DNA of 64,000 nucleotides. It comes from Odobenus rosmarus divergens. Taxonomy: Eukaryota; Chordata; Mammalia; Carnivora; Odobenidae. The DNA lies in NCBI RefSeq assembly GCF_000321225.1, contig NW_004450398.1:1136675-1200674 (forward strand). Direction: 5' to 3'. Position numbers and translations under genes: made by a program. This document shows, piece after piece, positions 32,861 through 43,861 of this stretch; the stretch's first letter is position 1, and each line of letters opens with the position of its first letter. Below the pieces are notes generated by a model. It was given only the letters and a program-made list of their open reading frames with translations. It was not told where the DNA came from and did not search any database.

Positions 32861-34065
32861 TGATCGGTAATACTATTATTATGATCGTTACTACTACTAC
32901 CATTACTATGACTGTCGTCCCATCTCAGGACAAAGCAGAAGGACAGCAGGTGGTAGTGGCTTTCACAAGACCATTTACTCGCTGAAGTCCTTGGTAAAGG
33001 ACTTGAATGGTCATGTATCCCAGTCTCCCAGGTGATGCCTGACCTCACCAGGATTCTATAAACACCATGCACTTCCATCCAGTGGCTCATTCCATCTTTT
33101 GGATAGTCAGGAAGTTCTACCTTCTTGCAAAGGACATTTGGAGTTGCCTCCTATGCTTCGTATTTTTCATCTACTCATCCAGATCTACTCTCTACCTCAT
33201 CTACCCGGCTTTCTGCCCCGGGGGGGCTGATGAATACGAATTACATCAATACTAGTTGATCATTGCCCTCTTGTTTATAGTTGGGGTCAGCCCCTGGGAG
33301 ACACCAGCAGGACAGTAGCACCAGAGGAAAGAGGCTGCAGTGTTAATACCCCCAGCTCTCTCTTTTCCAGACACAGCATGCTGATGGCATTCCTCCACCA
33401 AAGGCCACAGCTCTTGCCAGGCAGCCTTCTAAAACTGGAGTTACTCTGGGTTCTGGTAACTGGTCTCTCTGGTTGCAGATTCAAGCAGGAAGAGAAATGC
33501 TGTGATCAGGGAAGTAGAGAATGCAGAGGGAGCAAGGAGAGGGGCATCCAACCCAGCCAGGCTGGGGAGGAGGGTGCGGATAATCAGCAAAATATTTCCT
33601 TACAGGCTTCCAAATCTGCTACCCTTCAGTTGATGATCAAGACTATTAATTTTCCTTATGTTTAGGCTAGATGCATCTGGGACTGGTAAACTGGTCTGGT
33701 TTCCAGCACTTTGCAACAAGTCAAAGTGAGGCCCAGAGCACAGGAAGCCGTCAGATTTGTTCAGGGCTATGTCCCCAGAACCCAGCACACAGCCATGATC
33801 TAACATAACAGGCACAGGGTGGCCAAGCCATACAATTCCGGGGGCACCTGTGTCCTGTGCGTTCTCTACACATCACACCTCACCCCCAAGGAGTGCACAA
33901 TAGAGGGGACTGTGTCAGTCTACCCACATCTGCTAAATAAAGGAATGAATGAATTGGCTCTACTCCCCAAATTAAACCAGCCACAGACTCATTTCATTTG
34001 GAAGATTTCTCTGTGGGTTGTGACAGGTGAAAAGGGGGGAAATTGTCAATTATGGGGAAGTGGCT
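32861..34065. other. Mostly single-copy region
   Basis: Starts with an imperfect trinucleotide tract (32866-32920). Otherwise no repeat or coding signal I can support. Confidence 0.45.
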
Positions 34066-34450
34066 GCATTAGTCAGAGTTCTCCAGAGAAACAGAAACAA
34101 CAGGAGACACACATAAAGAGAGATTTACTCTCAGCAACTGTCTCACGTGATTATGGGGGCTGAGAAGTCCCAATGTCTGCAGTTGGTGAGCTGGAGACCC
34201 AACAGAGCTGATGGCCTAAGTTCCCATGTGAGTCCAAGTCCGAAAGCAGGGAAAGGCTGATGACCCAGCTCCAAAAACGTCTCCCTTACCTCCCTTTTTG
34301 TTCTGCTCAGTTCTCCAATGGACTGGAAGAGCCCACTGCACTGGGGAGGGCAATGCAATGCACTCTCTCTACAGGTTCAAAAGTTTCTCTCCTCCAGAAA
34401 TACTCTGACAGACACACCCAGAGTAATGTTTAACCAAATATCTGGGCACA
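34066..34450 (-). mobile_element. Old L1 (L1M-like) 3' end, family uncertain
   Basis: 'ttagtcagagttctccagag', 'gaaacagaaacaacaggaga' and 'gtgagctggagacccaacag' are the reverse of a well-known mammalian L1M-type 3' end. The far end 'aaccaaatatctgggcacac' fits too. Confidence 0.6.
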
Positions 34451-35039
34451 CTGTGCCCCCTCAAGTTGACAAACGAAGTTGACCCCGTCGGTGCTAAAGC
34501 TTTCAAAGGTGTTAGAGTCCAGAGTAACCGAATGCCCGAAAAGCACTTAAAGTCCAAATTCCTGTCATTTTTTTAGCTGGATCTTCGTGTTCCCCTTACC
34601 GCACCTGGGAGCCTCACTCGGCGACAGAACACACACGCACGCACGCACACACACGCACGCACGCACACACGCACACACACACACACGCACGCAGAGCTAT
34701 AGTCATAGTCCTGGAGGCATCCAGGCAGAAGAACAGGAGTAACAGGCATCTATCCTGCGATCCCACCTTCCTCCCCAGCCGGGAATGGTTGGTTTTCATC
34801 TGCCCACTTGGCAGAACCGTGGGACCACTGCCAGGTCTCTGGGGAAACAAGGCAAGTGGCTGGGAACTGTTGAGAATTCCCTCCAGCAGCCCCTGCCCAG
34901 GAGTGCCAGGCCCCCGTGGTGGGACCTCCGTGCCTCTCAGGGGGCAGAGCTCCTCTCTGTTCGGGAGCCTGGGATGCTGATGAATCCCCCACAGTTGGGC
35001 TGGGTGGGGTTATGTGGAGAGGAGAGGGCAGAGCACCAT
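34451..35039. other. Single-copy sequence with a CpG-bearing CA repeat
   Basis: No gene recognised. Repeat at 34629-34692. Confidence 0.45.
34629..34692. repeat. (CA)n/(CACG)n microsatellite
   Basis: About 64 bp of alternating purine and pyrimidine, mixing CA with at least nine CG steps. Confidence 0.95.
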
Positions 35040-35054
35040 AAGAACTGGCTTTTA

Positions 35055-35255
35055 TTTATTTTTTTTTTGAAAGATTTTATTTATTTATTTGTCAGAGAGA
35101 GAGAAAGCACACACAAGCAGGGGGAGTGGCAGGCAGAGGGAGAAGCAGGCTTCCCGCTGAGCAGGGAGCCTGATGCGGGGCTCGATCCCAGGACCCCGGG
35201 ATCATGACCTGAGCCAAAGGCAGACGCTTAACTGACAGAGCCACCCAGGGATCCC
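35055..35255 (-). mobile_element. CAN-SINE with GGGATCCC head
   Basis: Ends gagccacccagggatccc rather than ggcgcccc. Target duplication aagaactggctttta at 35040 and 35256. Confidence 0.95.
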
Positions 35256-35274
35256 AAGAACTGGCTTTTAATTA

Positions 35275-35440
35275 ACGACTTATTGTGAGCCTGGCACTGG
35301 ATCTTATTTAATCCTCACAACGGCTGCCCTGCTCCCTGCCATGGTCATTCATTTTTAAGAGCAGAAACTGAGGCCCAGGGAAGTTAAGGGACTTGCCCCA
35401 CTTCACAGATGAGGAAACAGAGGTACAGAGAAGCTGGATT
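35275..35440 (-). mobile_element. MIR
   Basis: 'gagcctggcactggatctta', 'gaaactgaggcccagggaag' and 'ttaagggacttgccccactt' are reverse-strand MIR. Confidence 0.75.
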
Positions 35441-35765
35441 GCTTAACCATAAGAGCACAGAGCTGCTGAGTGAGGAGGCTGGGAAAGATGCCAGACTTCC
35501 AAAGAAAAAGAAGAGCAGAGGAGACCACTGGTGGGGGAAGAAGGGGACCACCTCAGTCCATATTTTGACTTGTCCTTTATTTTTTTATTCCTATTCAGCA
35601 TCCGAAACCTCCTCTGAGATGCCTTCCCCAACTCCCCTCCTTCCTCCTGCTCCATCCTGCCAACGGACAGCCTCCAACGAATTCTCTTTCAACGTGAATT
35701 TATCATTAACATTTAAAAATTGGGAGATTTCACATTTCAAAAATCTAGGTATCTAGCCTCTGTTT
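35441..35765. other. Single-copy sequence
   Basis: A 115-codon frame (35409-35756) overlaps the MIR and looks accidental. Confidence 0.4.
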
Positions 35766-35781
35766 AAAAAAAAACTGGGTG

Positions 35782-36002
35782 GGGGCACCTGGGTGGCTCA
35801 GTCGTTAAGCGTCTTCCTTCAGCTCAGGTCATGATCCCAGGGTCCTGGGATTGAGCCCCACATCGGGCTCTCTGCTCGGCGGGAAGCCTGCTTCTCCCTC
35901 TCCCACTCCCTCTGCTTGTGTTCCCTCTCTCACCCTCTCTCTCTCTGTCAAATAAATAAATAAAATCTTTAAAAAATAAATAAATAAAATAAATTAAAAA
36001 AA
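35782..36002 (+). mobile_element. CAN-SINE, type B
   Basis: gggggcacctgggtggctcag-type head, 'gggaagcctgcttctccctc', long AT-rich tail. Target duplication aaaaaaaactgggtg. Confidence 0.95.
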
Positions 36003-36325
36003 TAAAAAAAACTGGGTGCCTGGGTCCTGGCCAGTGCTGCCCCATGGCATGAAGACGGGGACACGTAAGGAGAAGGGTCTACACTATCAGCCTCCACCGT
36101 CTGGGTCCCTCGCCCCACAACCTATTTGAACTCTGTTCCTTCTCGAAGTTGGTTCGAGCTACACTGTCCTCTTGGCTGTTTCTCAGACACATCCAGCTCC
36201 TTCCCACTGAAGACACCAGCCCTGTCTTATACTCAAAATGCTCTTCTTCAGGATCAGCTTGGGACTGGAGCCCTCCTTCCCTGGTCTCAGTCAATTGTCC
36301 CCCAAAGAGCAGCACACACAACCCC

Positions 36326-36610
36326 TTATTAGGGGTTGAATTGTGTCCCCTAGAATAAGATATGTTGAAGCCCTAACACCCCAGCCCACCCCTGGTACCT
36401 GTAATATGACTTTATTTGGAAATAGGGTCTTTGCAGATGTAATCGGGTTAGTCTAATCATCTTTGGCAAGGGGATGGAATAAACTAGGGCAAATATGACC
36501 ACTTGGGCCACCTCTTCAGAAACATACTGGGGGACATCTAAAGAAGGGGGAAGCTACCCAAAACAGACAGGAAGAAGGGAATACATGAAATAGTGATGCG
36601 TGAAACCACA
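36326..36610 (+). mobile_element. MaLR (MLT1-type) LTR, 3'-truncated
   Basis: 'ggggttgaattgtgtcccct', 'gacttatttggaaataggg'-type text and 'gggtctttgcagatgtaatc' give the MLT1 5' half. The 3' end with 'gtgagaaataaa' is missing. Confidence 0.75.
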
Positions 36611-36944
36611 AAACCCCCGATGGCTAAGTCCCTGGACAACAGTCAACAGGTGTTTACGGAGCACCTACTCCATGAATGCACCAGAGTGTAAACTCGGGGC
36701 CAATCGCTCAGCTATTCTTCTACTTTAACCCACAGAAAGACTATGAGTGATAAGGTACATCCCTTGCAAGAATTGAGAGCCCTGATTACGTTGAAAGCAA
36801 GTTCAATGGTCCTTCACCTAGGGAAGCTAGAAACCAAAATAGCATTAACAGACTGAAATGAATGTTATCACTATGAACAGTTCGTTACACTGCTTCATTC
36901 TCAAATGTTCCACTGCAAATTTCCATAGGAAGAGGGGATAGTCT
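36611..36944. other. Single-copy sequence with a faint MIR-like trace
   Basis: 'tacggagcacctactccatg' at 36656 may be MIR/L2. Nothing else recognised. Confidence 0.35.
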
Positions 36945-37150
36945 TATATTCTTGGTACATGCTAAGCTTTTTTACATTCATTTTCCCATTTAGAGGGCGG
37001 CTATTATTATTTTTATGCCTCTTTAAAGATGAGCCTGATGCACAGAGAGATTCAATTACTTGTCCCAGGTCACACAGCTGGTACATGGTGGAGCCAAATG
37101 TCTCTGAGTCTCAGGCTTTAGATCACTATTCTTTATGCTATTTTCCTAGA
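36945..37150 (-). mobile_element. MIR
   Basis: 'cattcattttcccatttaga', 'cttgtcccaggtcacacagc' and 'tggtacatggtggagccaaa' are reverse-strand MIR. Confidence 0.8.
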
Positions 37151-37228
37151 CAGGGACCATCCATTCATGACAGGTGATGTGATAGAATAACATAAATGTC
37201 ATGTAGACATAAGAAAAGTGAGAGCCAG

Positions 37229-37404
37229 GGGTGCCTGGGTGGCTCAGTCGGTTAAGAGTCCAACTCTTGATTTTGGCTCGGATCACGCTCTCAGGGTCTT
37301 GAGATCGAGCCCCACATCAGGCTCTGCGCTGGGCGTGGAGCCTGCTTAAGATTCTCTCTCTCCTTTTCCCTCTGCCCCGCCCTCCCTTAAAAAAAAAAAA
37401 AGAA
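37229..37404 (+). mobile_element. CAN-SINE, older (upstream of a pair)
   Basis: ggggtgcctgggtggctcag, 'ttaagagtccaactcttgat', 'gcctgcttaagattctctct'. The target duplication aagaaaagtgagagcca / aagaaaagtgaaagcca encloses the pair. Confidence 0.93.
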
Positions 37405-37408
37405 TAGA

Positions 37409-37605
37409 AGGGGCGCCTGGGTGGCTCAGTTGTTAAGCATCTGCCTTTGGTTCGGGTCGTCCTGGGATCGAGCCCCGCGTGGGGCTCTCTGCTCTGCGGG
37501 AAGCCTGCTTCTCCCTCTGCCACTCTCCCTGCTTGTGTTTCCTCTCTCGCTGTGTCTCTCTCTATCAAATAAATAAACAAAATCTTTTATAAAATAAAAA
37601 AAAGA
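37409..37605 (+). mobile_element. CAN-SINE, type B (downstream of a pair)
   Basis: ggggcgcctgggtggctcag. Lacks the CAGGTCATGATCCCAGG middle (ttcgggtcgtcctgggatcg). Tail aaataaataaacaaaatc. Confidence 0.94.
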
Positions 37606-37619
37606 AAAGAAAAGTGAAA

Positions 37620-38160
37620 GCCATACACTGTGAAAATTTCATTTTGATTGAACATCATTTCCCAGATCAGTCTTTTGTGTCCCTGCTATATCTAACACTT
37701 CAAGGCTGAAAGCCTATGGGCAAGTAGGGACAAAAACCAAACGCATTTTCAGAGACAATCATTAAATAACAAGGGTGCAAATATTTATCCAGGAAGTATC
37801 AGAAAATATCAGGCAAATTATCATCCTCTGACTTTATATTAAATTAAAAAGTAAATTATGGAAACACTAAATTTGTACACAAACAAAAATTTCAAATGAA
37901 TACTATTTGTCTGGTTTGCTAACCGGAAATCAGCCAGTGTCTCCACCAAGCAATTATAAACAGACTCTAATCGCCTGGCTGGAAATGAAAAGCAAACCTG
38001 CTCTAAGTCTAAAGCTTGCTGCTCTCATTAGCTTAGTAACATTGTAGTGTTCAGTAACAGCCATGAGGATTAGCACCCACCAGCTGGGCTAATCTGACAA
38101 AGGCAATTTAAACCCCCAAAGAAACAAGACGTAATTATAATTTATAAAGATAAAGGCTTA
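37620..38160. promoter_or_regulatory. Candidate conserved non-coding element
   Basis: About 540 bp free of repeats, unusual for this window, with many TAAT/ATTA cores: attaaataac (37753), aaattatcatc (37817), caattataaac (37960), attagcttag (38028), gtaattataattta (38131). Homeodomain proteins bind such cores. Function is inferred only from composition and repeat absence. Confidence 0.3.
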
Positions 38161-38282
38161 AAATGTGTTTCTGAACACCAAACAAATGCAATATGTATCT
38201 CTCTCTTACAACGTGGGTGGCAGTATAGATATTCCTGATCCAAGGGGCTTTGGACAATGTGGATTGAGAGGTTCTATATCCT

Positions 38283-38361
38283 TAAATAATATATATATTA
38301 AATATAAATATATATTTATATATTTACATATTTATGTTCTATTAAATATATATATATATTC
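38283..38361. repeat. AT-rich low-complexity tract
   Basis: Imperfect (AT)n and (TTAA)-rich run with several self-complementary stretches. Confidence 0.85.
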
Positions 38362-38466
38362 TTTGATCCAGAAGTTCATTCCGAGAAACTTATTTTTATG
38401 AAATTAAGAAAGCCTTCGAAGACTTGGCTACAAGAATGTTGTCATTGTGTTGTCTAAAATAATGAA

Positions 38467-38673
38467 GGGGCACCTGGGGGGCATAGCTGGTTAAGCACCC
38501 AACCCTTGGTTTCCACTCAGGTCGTGATCTCAGGGTCCTGGGATCCAGCCCGGCATGGGGCTTTGCGCTCAGTGTGGAGTCTGGGGGAGATTCTCTCTCT
38601 CTCCCTCTCCCTCTCCTTCTGCTCCTTCTCCTGCTGGCTCTCTCTCTCTAAAATAAATGAATAAAATCTTTTT
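38467..38673 (+). mobile_element. CAN-SINE, classic (upstream of a pair)
   Basis: ggggcacctggggggcatag, 'tggggctttgcgctcagtgt', tail aaataaatgaataaaatc. Confidence 0.92.
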
Positions 38674-38688
38674 AAAAAATCAGTGTAG

Positions 38689-38882
38689 GGGGCACCTGGG
38701 TGGCTCAGTCGTTAAGCGTCTGCCTTCGGCTCAGGTCATGATCCCGGGTCCTGGGATCGAGTCCCGCGTCGGGCTCCCTGCTCCGCGGGAAGCCTGCTTC
38801 TCCCTCTCCCACTCCCCCTGCTTGTGTTCCCTCTCTCGCTGTGTCTCTCTCTCTCAAATAAATAAATAAAATCTTTAAAAAA
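38689..38882 (+). mobile_element. CAN-SINE, type B, young-looking
   Basis: gggggcacctgggtggctcag-type head, 'gtcccgcgtcgggctccctg', CpGs preserved. Perfect target duplication aaaaaatcagtgtag (38674, 38883). Confidence 0.96.
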
Positions 38883-39298
38883 AAAAAATCAGTGTAGAAC
38901 ATCTATACAATGGAGGCTATATATATATAAAGACGGTATGGAACTTAATATCCTGACACATAAAGAAGGTGGGGAGGACAGGCACTTAGAATCAAGACTT
39001 AAATAGACCTTTTCCCTAAGAAGATATACAAATGAACAACAAGCACATGAAAAGATGCTCAACATCAGCAATCATTCGAGAACTACAAATCAAAACCACA
39101 ATGAGATACCACTTCACACCCATTAGGATGGCAATTATAACAACGACAACAACAAAAACAGAAAACAGCAAGTGTTAATGAGGATGTGGAGATATTGGAA
39201 CCCTCGTGCACTGTTGGTAGGAATGTGAAAGGGTGCCACCACTGTGGAAAACAGTATGGTGTTTCCTCAAAAAATTAAACTTAGAATTGCTACATGAA

Positions 39299-39500
39299 GG
39301 GTGCCTGGGTGGCTCAGTCATTGAGCGTCTGCCTTCGGCTCAGGTCATGATCCCGGGTCCTGGGATCGAGTCCCGCGTCGGGCTCCCTGCTCCGCGGGAA
39401 GCCTGCTTCTCCCTCTCCCACTCCCCCTGCTTGTGTTCCCTCTCTCCCTGTATCTCTCTCTCTGTCAAGTGAATAAATAAAATCTTAAAAAAAAAAAAAA
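39299..39500 (+). mobile_element. CAN-SINE, type B, young-looking
   Basis: gggtgcctgggtggctcag, 'gtcccgcgtcgggctccctg'. Perfect target duplication agaattgctacatgaa. Its central part matches the SINE at 38689 closely. Confidence 0.96.
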
Positions 39501-40040
39501 AGAATTGCTACATGAATCAGCAATTCCACTTTTGGTTATATATAGAAAAAAAATTGAAAGAAGGGACTCTAACAGATATTTGTACACTAATATTCATAGC
39601 AATAGCCCCATATTCACTCACGATAGCCGAAATATGGAAACAACCCAATGATGGGTGGATAAGCAAAATGTGATCTCTCCATACAATGGAATATTATTTA
39701 GCCTTAAAAAGAAAGAAGTTCTGACACACTACAACATGGGTGAACTTGAGGACATGACGCTCAGTGAAATAAGCCGGACACAAAAAGAGAAGCACTGTAT
39801 GATTCCACTTATATGAACTACTTAGAGTCGTCAGAGTCAGAGACAAAGGAAGTAGAGTAGTGGTTGCCAGGGGCTAGAGGGAGGAGAAAACAGGGAAATA
39901 CTGTTTAATGGGGACAGAGTTTCAGTTTGAGATAATGGAAAAGTTCTGGAGATGGAGGTGGTGATTGTTGCACAACAATGTTAATGTACTTAAAGCCAAA
40001 GAACTGTACACTTAAAAATGGTTAAAATGGTCAATTTTGT

Positions 40041-40068
40041 GTGCGTGTGTATATATATACACACACAT
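40041..40068. repeat. (GT)n/(TA)n/(CA)n compound microsatellite
   Basis: gtgtgcgtgtgtatatatat then acacacacat; a short, partly self-complementary run. Confidence 0.85.
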
Positions 40069-40069
40069 A

Positions 40070-40179
40070 TTTTTAAAGATTTTATTTTTAAGTTATCTCA
40101 AAACCCAACTTGGGGCTTGAACTCACAACCCTGAGATCAAGAGTCACATGCTCCACCCACTGAGCCAGCCAGGTGCCCC
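40070..40179 (-). mobile_element. Short old CAN-SINE
   Basis: 'aaagattttatttttaagtt', 'ggggcttgaactcacaaccc', head gagccagccaggtgcccc. Confidence 0.87.
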
Positions 40180-40439
40180 TTATGCTTATTTTACATATTT
40201 TACCACAGTTTTTTTTTTTTAACTTGAGACTGTTGCTTCTATTTTTTCTATAGTGAACACATATTTGTGCAACTTGCCACATTTTAAAATGTAGATATAA
40301 CATGAAATTAGTTAGATATAAAATAAAAATCTCAAAAGGTCATTTGTAAATGCATTACCAATATAGACTTAAGGAATACCAAGTTCAAGCAAAGTGATTA
40401 GGGAATTACCAACTCCCTGAGAATAAAGAAACCTAATTC

Positions 40440-40745
40440 TGTATTCATCCAGTATTTATGGAGTGTCTACTGTGTGCTAGGCACAATTCAGACCCCGGGG
40501 ATACTGTGTGAGTAGGATAGAAACCATGCCTGCTGTTGGGCATGAGTGGGGGTGGATTCCCAGGAAATAAAGCAGCGATCATTTCAGAGAGTGAAAATGC
40601 TGTAAAAAATAAGAGAGTATTAGGTAGACAGTATCTTAGGGGAGACACAAGCCCTCTTCAGATAGTGTCTTCAGGGAAGTTCTCTCTGAGGAAATTATAT
40701 TTGAGCTGAGGCCAGAGCTACCAAGGCAAGAGGATTCGGGGTGTT
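40440..40745 (+). mobile_element. Old LINE-like repeat
   Basis: 'ctactgtgtgctaggcacaa' and 'tatatttgagctgaggccag' belong to the same ancient family as at 11390. Confidence 0.55.
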
Positions 40746-40834
40746 GAAAACAACGACCGTGAAACCAAGCTCATTCAAACAGTGGTTCTCAACCCTGGCT
40801 CCACTTCAGAATCATCTGCTTTAAAATCACGTCA

Positions 40835-41034
40835 GGGGCGCCTGGGTGGCTCAGTTGTTTAAGCATCTGCCTTTGGCTCAGGTCATGATCCCAGGGTCCT
40901 GGGATCGAGTCCCAAGATGGGCTCTCTGCTCAGTAGAGAGCCCGCTTCTCCCTCTTCACTCCCCCTGCTTGTGCTCCCTCTCTTGCTGTGTCTGTCTCTG
41001 TCAAATAAATAAATAAAATATTTAAAAATAAAAT
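40835..41034 (+). mobile_element. CAN-SINE, B-like
   Basis: ggggcgcctgggtggctcag, 'gagtcccaagatgggctctc', tail aaataaataaaatattt. Target duplication aaaatcacgtca / aaaatcacatca. Confidence 0.94.
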
Positions 41035-41172
41035 AAAATCACATCACATCGATGCCAGCTTCCACCTAGAACAAGAGAATCAGAATCTCTGGGCATGGGC
41101 CGGCAACCAAGACTTTTCTTTTTCCAAATGCCTTTTCTACAGACAATCAGTGAACTTATGGGCACCAAAAAA

Positions 41173-41554
41173 TATATTTTTTTAAGATTTTATTTATTTA
41201 GGGCGCCTGGGTGGCTCAGATGGTTAAGCGTCTGCCTTCAGCTCAGGTCATGATCCCAGGGTCCTGGGATCGAGTCCCACATCGGGCTCCCTGCTTAGCG
41301 GGAGCCTGCTTCTCCCTCTGCTTCTCTCTCTCTCTCTCTCTCATGAATAAATAAATAAAATCTTAAAAAAAAAGATTTTATTTATTTGAGAGTGAGAGCA
41401 CGAGAGAGAGAGAGAAAGCAGGAGTGGAGGGGCAGAAGAAGAAGCAGACTCCCCACTGAGCAGGGAGCCCGATGCGGGGCTCCATCCCAGGACCCCAGAA
41501 TCATGACCTGAGCTGAAGGCAGACACTTCAGCAACTGAGCCATTCAGGCACCCC
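41173..41554 (-). mobile_element. CAN-SINE (host), split by a plus-strand SINE
   Basis: T-tail 41173-41200 and body 41372-41554 (head ctgagccattcaggcacccc) surround the SINE at 41201. Outer target duplication tgggcaccaaaa at 41159-41170 and 41555-41566. Confidence 0.93.
41201..41371 (+). mobile_element. CAN-SINE, CATGAATAAATA-tailed, nested
   Basis: gggcgcctgggtggctcag. Landed in the tail of an opposite-strand SINE with duplication aagattttatttattt. Same tail variant as 31460. Confidence 0.95.
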
Positions 41555-42520
41555 TGGGCACCAAAACGTTAAACACAATACCATTTACAATAGCTTAGAA
41601 AAAAATGGGACATTTAGTGGAAATCTAACAAAGCATGTACAGGACTTCTATACTGAAAATTAATAAACACTGATAAGAGAAATCAAGGAAAATCTAAATA
41701 TAATGGTGACACAGACCATGTTCATGGATTAGAAGACTCAGCATAATAAATATGTCAGGTCTCCCAAATTGATAAACACATAATGCAATTCATGTCAAAA
41801 TGCAAGTAAGATTTTTTATAGTTCTGGATAAGATAATTCTAAACTCCATAACAGGTTTTTCAAAGAAGACTAAAGTGGGAGGAATCAGTCTACCCAACAT
41901 CTGGACTTATTTTATAACTACAGTTATCAGGACTGTGTGGTATTGGGGAAGGGATAGAGGTATAAAATTGATGGAACAGAACAGAGGACACAGAAATGGA
42001 CCCACACAAGTATGGCTGACTGATTTTTTTATAAAGCTGCAAAAGCAGCTCAATGGAGGAAACATTGGTGCTAGAGAAATTGGATGTTCAAAGACAAAGA
42101 CAGAGACAAAGAAGAAGAAATTATTTAACATGAAAGATAAGATGAGGGATCCTTGTGATGATGGAACGATCTTCACTGTATTAATGTCAGTGTCCTTTGT
42201 GCTTTTGTGTCACAGTCTAGACTGTATTCTTCAAAAAGGTCAATGACATGAAACACATAGAGGAACTATCTATCTTCCCTAAATCAAAAGAGTCTAAAGA
42301 GACATGACAACCAAACACAACATGACCCAGAATTTATTATTTATTTATTTATTTTGCTCTATAGGACATTGCGGGACAATCAGTGAAATTGAATGACATC
42401 TGTATATTAGATAGTAATGTTGTATGAATGGTAATTTCCTGATCTCGCTATGTCCTTGCTCTCAGGAAACACACACGTTGAAGTACTCACTGGTAAAGTG
42501 GTGTACTGTAAAAGAGTTCA

Positions 42521-42720
42521 GGGGCGCCTGGGTGGCTCAGTTGGTTAAGTGACTGCCTTCGGCTCAGGTCATGATCCTGGAGTCCTGGAATCGAGTCCCA
42601 CATCTGGCTCTCTGCTCAGTGGGGTGTCTGCTTCTCCCTCTGACCCTCTTCCCTCTCATGCTCTCTGTCTCTCATTCTCTCTCTCAAATAAATAAAATCT
42701 TTAAAAAAATAAAATAAAAA
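42521..42720 (+). mobile_element. CAN-SINE, type A (upstream of a pair)
   Basis: ggttaagtgactgccttcgg, 'atcctggagtcctggaatcg', 'ctctgaccctcttccctctc'. The target duplication aaagagttca encloses the pair. Confidence 0.95.
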
Positions 42721-42945
42721 GGGACGCCTGGGTGGCTCAGTCGTTAAGCATCTGCCTTCAGCTCGGGTCATGACCCCGGGGTCCTGGGATCGAGTCCCAC
42801 ATCGGGCTCCTTGCTCAGTGGGGAGCCTGTTTCTCCCTCTCCCTCTACTGCTCCCCCTGCTTATGCTCTCTCTCTCTATCCCTCTCTCTGACAAATAAAT
42901 AAATAAAAGTCTTTGAAAAAATAAAAAATGAAAAAAATGAAAAAA
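42721..42945 (+). mobile_element. CAN-SINE, mixed B head and classic body (downstream of a pair)
   Basis: gggacgcctgggtggctcag, tcgttaagcatctgcc, then 'gtggggagcctgtttctccc' and 'ctactgctccccctgcttat'. Long A-rich tail. Confidence 0.93.
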
Positions 42946-43104
42946 AAAGAGTTCAGAAAAAAACTTATAGCAATAAATAGAGAATGATAAAGCAGATATA
43001 GTAAAATGTTAACATAAGGAATCTGGGTAAAGATTTTCCAGGAATTTCTTGTAACACTCTTACAACTTTCTAGTAAGTCTGGAAGTTAAAAAAGAAAAAA
43101 GAAT

Positions 43105-43545
43105 ATGGGTCTGGGGTCTATGCTAAATCCATCCTCGGTCACTTCAGGGTTGTGATATTGTGCAAATTGTTTACTATTTCTTTTTTTTTTTAAAGATTTT
43201 ATTTATTTATTTGAGAGAGAATGAGAAATGGAGAGCACGAGAGGGAAGAGGGTCAGAGGGAGAAGCAGACTCCCTGCTGAGTAGGGAGCCCGACATGGGA
43301 CTCGATCCCGGAACTCCAGGATCATGACCTGAGCCGAAGGCAGTCACTTAACCAACTGAGGCACCCAGGCGCCCCTTGTTTACTATTTCTACGGCCAGTT
43401 TCCTCATCTCTAAGAATGAGTACTATGACTTATCTCGGGAGTCCTTATAAACCTTAAGCTAGTAGATAATTGTACAATGATTAGAATGGTCACTGGCAGA
43501 TAATAAGTGCTCAATAAATGTTAGTCAATGTTATCTCAGTCTGTT
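43105..43545 (+). mobile_element. MIR split by a SINE
   Basis: 'ggtctggggtctatgctaaa' and 'tgtgatattgtgcaaattgt' before; 'agtttcctcatctctaagaa' and 'gataataagtgctcaataaa' after the SINE. Confidence 0.75.
43182..43374 (-). mobile_element. CAN-SINE, type A
   Basis: 'gagaatgagaaatggagagc', 'cggaactccaggatcatgac'. Target duplication ttgtttactatttct. Confidence 0.95.
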
Positions 43546-43550
43546 TGACA

Positions 43551-43585
43551 TGGATGGATGGATGCATGGATGGATAGATGCATGC
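43551..43585. repeat. (GGAT)n microsatellite
   Basis: Imperfect tetranucleotide run: tggatggatggatgcatgga and so on. Confidence 0.9.
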
Positions 43586-43861
43586 ATAAAATCAAGTACC
43601 TGATACTTTGTCATGGGCTGGAAATCAAGGCAGCTTCTCTGTGTCAAAGTGACTTAGGTATTAACATTGGAATGTTCTTACTGGTATAGTAAATTTCTGG
43701 TTATCAATGATTTTATAGAACAAATTTTCTCAATGAGTAAAAAGGCAGTACTCAAAGAAAGGGGGTTGTTACAAAACTTTCCAAGGGCTTTCTCTATTTC
43801 TGTTTTTCCAGCCTGATGAGTGGTCAGGCAGATTTTCACTTCCTCAGTCTAAGCTAACTTT

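Larger units (their letters stand above)
39000..40240 (+). mobile_element. L1 3' region (old) with nested SINEs
   Basis: 'catgaaaagatgctcaacat', 'aaaaccacaatgagatacca', 'cctcgtgcactgttggtagg', 'acaatggaatattatttagc' and 'tggttgccaggggctagagg' follow L1 order, split by SINEs at 39299 and 40070. Confidence 0.87.
41567..43105 (+). mobile_element. L1 ORF2 end and 3' region (old)
   Basis: 'ataccatttacaatagctta', 'acaggacttctatactgaaa', 'tattggggaagggatagagg' and 'gaaatggacccacacaagta' are ORF2 C-terminal. 42140-42250 and 42956-43100 follow with 3'-type text. Frames are broken; a 148-codon stretch (41800-42246) is a relic. Two SINEs interrupt. Confidence 0.8.

Noticed and set aside
38689..39500. 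Near-identical SINEs at 38689 and 39299 as evidence of segmental duplication
   Set aside because: Each has its own perfect but different target duplication, so they are independent insertions of the same young subfamily.
41800..42246. 148-codon frame resembling reverse transcriptase end
   Set aside because: It is a decayed L1 ORF2 relic with broken frame on both sides, not a functional gene.
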